Source: Candidatus Wolfebacteria bacterium
GTDB lineage: Bacteria > Patescibacteriota > Minisyncoccia > UBA6257 > UBA9933
Assembly: GCA_027336345.1 (NCBI GenBank)
Contig: DAHWFZ010000120.1
Span: forward strand, 1 to 6,507
Direction: 5' to 3'
DNA length: 6,507 nt
The notes below the pieces were generated by a model that did not search any database, was not told the origin of the DNA, and was given only the letters and a program-made list of their open reading frames with translations. Below are positions 5,432 through 6,507 of the stretch, in pieces (within the stretch, counting starts at the first letter, position 1; every line of letters starts with the position of its first letter). The translations under genes and the position numbers were made by a program.

Positions 5432-6214
5432 ATGCCAAGTTTTAATGATTTAAATTTAGAAAAATGGAAAGAATCAGAAATTTGGACTGATAGTCTTTGG
5501 TTAATTTCAGAAAGAGATAAGACGGGAAAACATAGCGGATTTTATCATGGGAACTTTGTGCCTCAAATACCAAGGCAGTTAATTCTTAGATATTCAAAAA
5601 AGAATGATGTTATTTTTGATCCATTTGTTGGTAGCGGAACTACGGCATATGAAGCGGAAAGTTTAGGGAGACATTTTATTGGTGTTGATATACAACCTGA
5701 ACTTATAAAACACATTAATAATAAAGTTGATAATAAAAATTATTTTTCAGAGCTTTTAGTAGCTGATAGTACCGATCCAATCATTTTAGAAAAAATAAAA
5801 AATATTTTAAAAAATAAAGGGAAAAGCAATATCCATTTAGCTATATTGCATCCGCCTTATGCCGATATAATTAAATTTAGTGATAAAAAAGAAGATTTAT
5901 CAAATTCCGCATCACTAAAAGAATTTTTGGAAAAATTTTCAGCTGTAATAAAAAATACAAAAGAAATTTTAGAAAAAGGTAGATATTTAGCAATAGTGAT
6001 AGGGGATAAATATAATGCTGGCAAATGGACGCCATTAGGATTTTATTGCATGGATGAAGCACAAAAGTTGGGATTAGTGCTGAAAAGCATTATAATTAAA
6101 AATATGGTTAGTAATCGCGCCAAACAGAACAAAGAAGGTATCTGGCGATATCGTGCGCTTTCAAGTGATTATTATATTTTTAAACACGAATATATTTTAA
6201 TTTTTAAAAAATAA
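5432..6214 (+). CDS. DNA N4-cytosine/N6-adenine methyltransferase, likely type II modification enzyme
   Basis: This 260-residue amino-methyltransferase transfers a methyl group from S-adenosylmethionine to an exocyclic amino group of DNA. A motif X-like stretch (HGNFVPQIPRQLILRYS, 39-55) runs into motif I DPFVGSGTT (63-71), the AdoMet pocket. Motif II is GVDIQP (84-89) with acidic D86, and D112 in ADS is probably motif III. Motif IV is HPPY (140-143), followed by ADIIKFS. The order X-I-IV differs from the common beta arrangement, where IV comes first. The C-terminal IWRYRALSSDYYIFKHEYILIFKK region (237-260) is typical of this family, in my recollection. The His before PPY replaces the usual D, N, S or T; I believe it recurs in a subfamily. 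Target sequence and base cannot be told. The gene is much more AT-rich than the genes at 740-5064 and ends 2 bases before the next gene, indicating an operon. Confidence 0.88.
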   Translation: MPSFNDLNLEKWKESEIWTDSLWLISERDKTGKHSGFYHGNFVPQIPRQLILRYSKKNDVIFDPFVGSGTTAYEAESLGRHFIGVDIQPELIKHINNKVDNKNYFSELLVADSTDPIILEKIKNILKNKGKSNIHLAILHPPYADIIKFSDKKEDLSNSASLKEFLEKFSAVIKNTKEILEKGRYLAIVIGDKYNAGKWTPLGFYCMDEAQKLGLVLKSIIIKNMVSNRAKQNKEGIWRYRALSSDYYIFKHEYILIFKK

Positions 6215-6216
6215 TT

Positions 6217-6507
6217 ATGACGACACATGTATTTATTGTAGACTCAACTACTTTTAAACTTCATCTGGAATATTTATTTGCTGGTACTGGAGCAAAAGAT
6301 AATTATATTGACTTTAATAATTCGGAAAACACAGTTTTGCATCAAATGAAAGAAAATATGCTTGTTGGAATGATAGCTGACGGAAGCAGAATTAGAAAAG
6401 GAGATCTGATAATATTTTATTTGCATCAGGATTTTTCTAAAAAAATATCTGAGGGTAAATTTTACGGAATATTTACCGCTCAAACGGATTGGTCTTTTTT
6501 AGATAGT
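6217..6507 (+). CDS. Probable restriction endonuclease partner, N-terminal part with PUA/EVE-like domain (cut by window end)
   Basis: An open frame of 97 codons from ATG 6217 runs to the window edge without a stop. It begins MTTHVFIVDSTTFKLHLEYL, followed by FAGTGAKDNYIDFN. Later come KGDLIIFYLH (61-70) and GKFYGIFTA (80-88). The pattern of a hydrophobic strand, GDLIIFY and GKFYGIF resembles PUA/EVE/ASCH-like domains, which often recognise modified bases and occur in restriction enzymes. Only two bases (TT) separate it from the methyltransferase stop, so coupled translation is likely. No nuclease motif lies in the visible part; the assignment as restriction enzyme rests on position and a general recollection of similar pairs. 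It could instead be another modification-linked protein. Confidence 0.7.
   Translation, partial: MTTHVFIVDSTTFKLHLEYLFAGTGAKDNYIDFNNSENTVLHQMKENMLVGMIADGSRIRKGDLIIFYLHQDFSKKISEGKFYGIFTAQTDWSFLDS

Noticed and set aside
6274..6483. Reverse-strand frame of 69 codons at the window end
   Set aside because: It lies opposite the open frame starting at 6217, which is better supported by its tight spacing to the methyltransferase and its domain-like pattern.
1..6507. CRISPR array or antiphage island with several systems
   Set aside because: No regularly spaced repeats and no cas genes; the only defence-like genes are the methyltransferase and its partner.

Overview
The window most resembles a chromosomal segment from a Candidatus Patescibacteria (CPR) bacterium, probably of the Parcubacteria group. 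This is an inference. It rests on a DUF3160-type protein, a MEMO-like domain of the PHH...SPDH...SSDFSHY type fused to CapA, a very small GIY-YIG protein beside a tRNA, a tRNA gene with no encoded CCA, and a GC-rich 20-base palindrome lying in AT-rich DNA. No rRNA or marker gene is present to prove it. All recognisable genes are on the + strand.

Positions 1-604 are a disturbed tRNA-Ser locus. An intact tRNA-Ser(GCU) lies at 318-404. Upstream is a second copy of its 5' half (7-61). This copy stops in the anticodon loop and carries a perfect 20-base palindrome in its D loop. A small GIY-YIG nuclease gene (66-308) fills the gap between the two copies, and the tRNA-derived sequence supplies its Shine-Dalgarno. 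Downstream of the intact tRNA is a hairpin terminator, then a structured element of about 148 bases (457-604). Its two ends copy the acceptor ends of the same tRNA, and its last 18 bases are a perfect direct repeat of the tRNA 3' end.

Positions 740-5064 are a two-gene overlapping unit for envelope-anchored proteins. The first gene encodes an 854-residue DUF3160 protein with an N-terminal membrane anchor. The second overlaps it by 31 bases and encodes a membrane-anchored fusion of a MEMO-like (AmmeMemoRadiSam protein B) domain with a CapA-type metallophosphatase-like domain. The overlap suggests translational coupling and perhaps a shared surface function, which is unknown.

Positions 5065-5431 are a 367-base gap rich in inverted repeats. 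It holds a 71-base cruciform-like element, two terminator-like hairpins, a consensus TATAAT box and a strong symmetric terminator hairpin just before the next gene. A short RNA of about 100 bases, or alternatively a 37-residue hydrophobic peptide, may be made here.

Positions 5432-6507 are visibly more AT-rich. They encode a DNA N4/N6-type methyltransferase followed, 2 bases later, by the start of a gene cut off by the window end. The second gene is probably the restriction partner, and its visible part looks like a PUA/EVE-type domain. This is most likely a horizontally acquired restriction-modification cassette.
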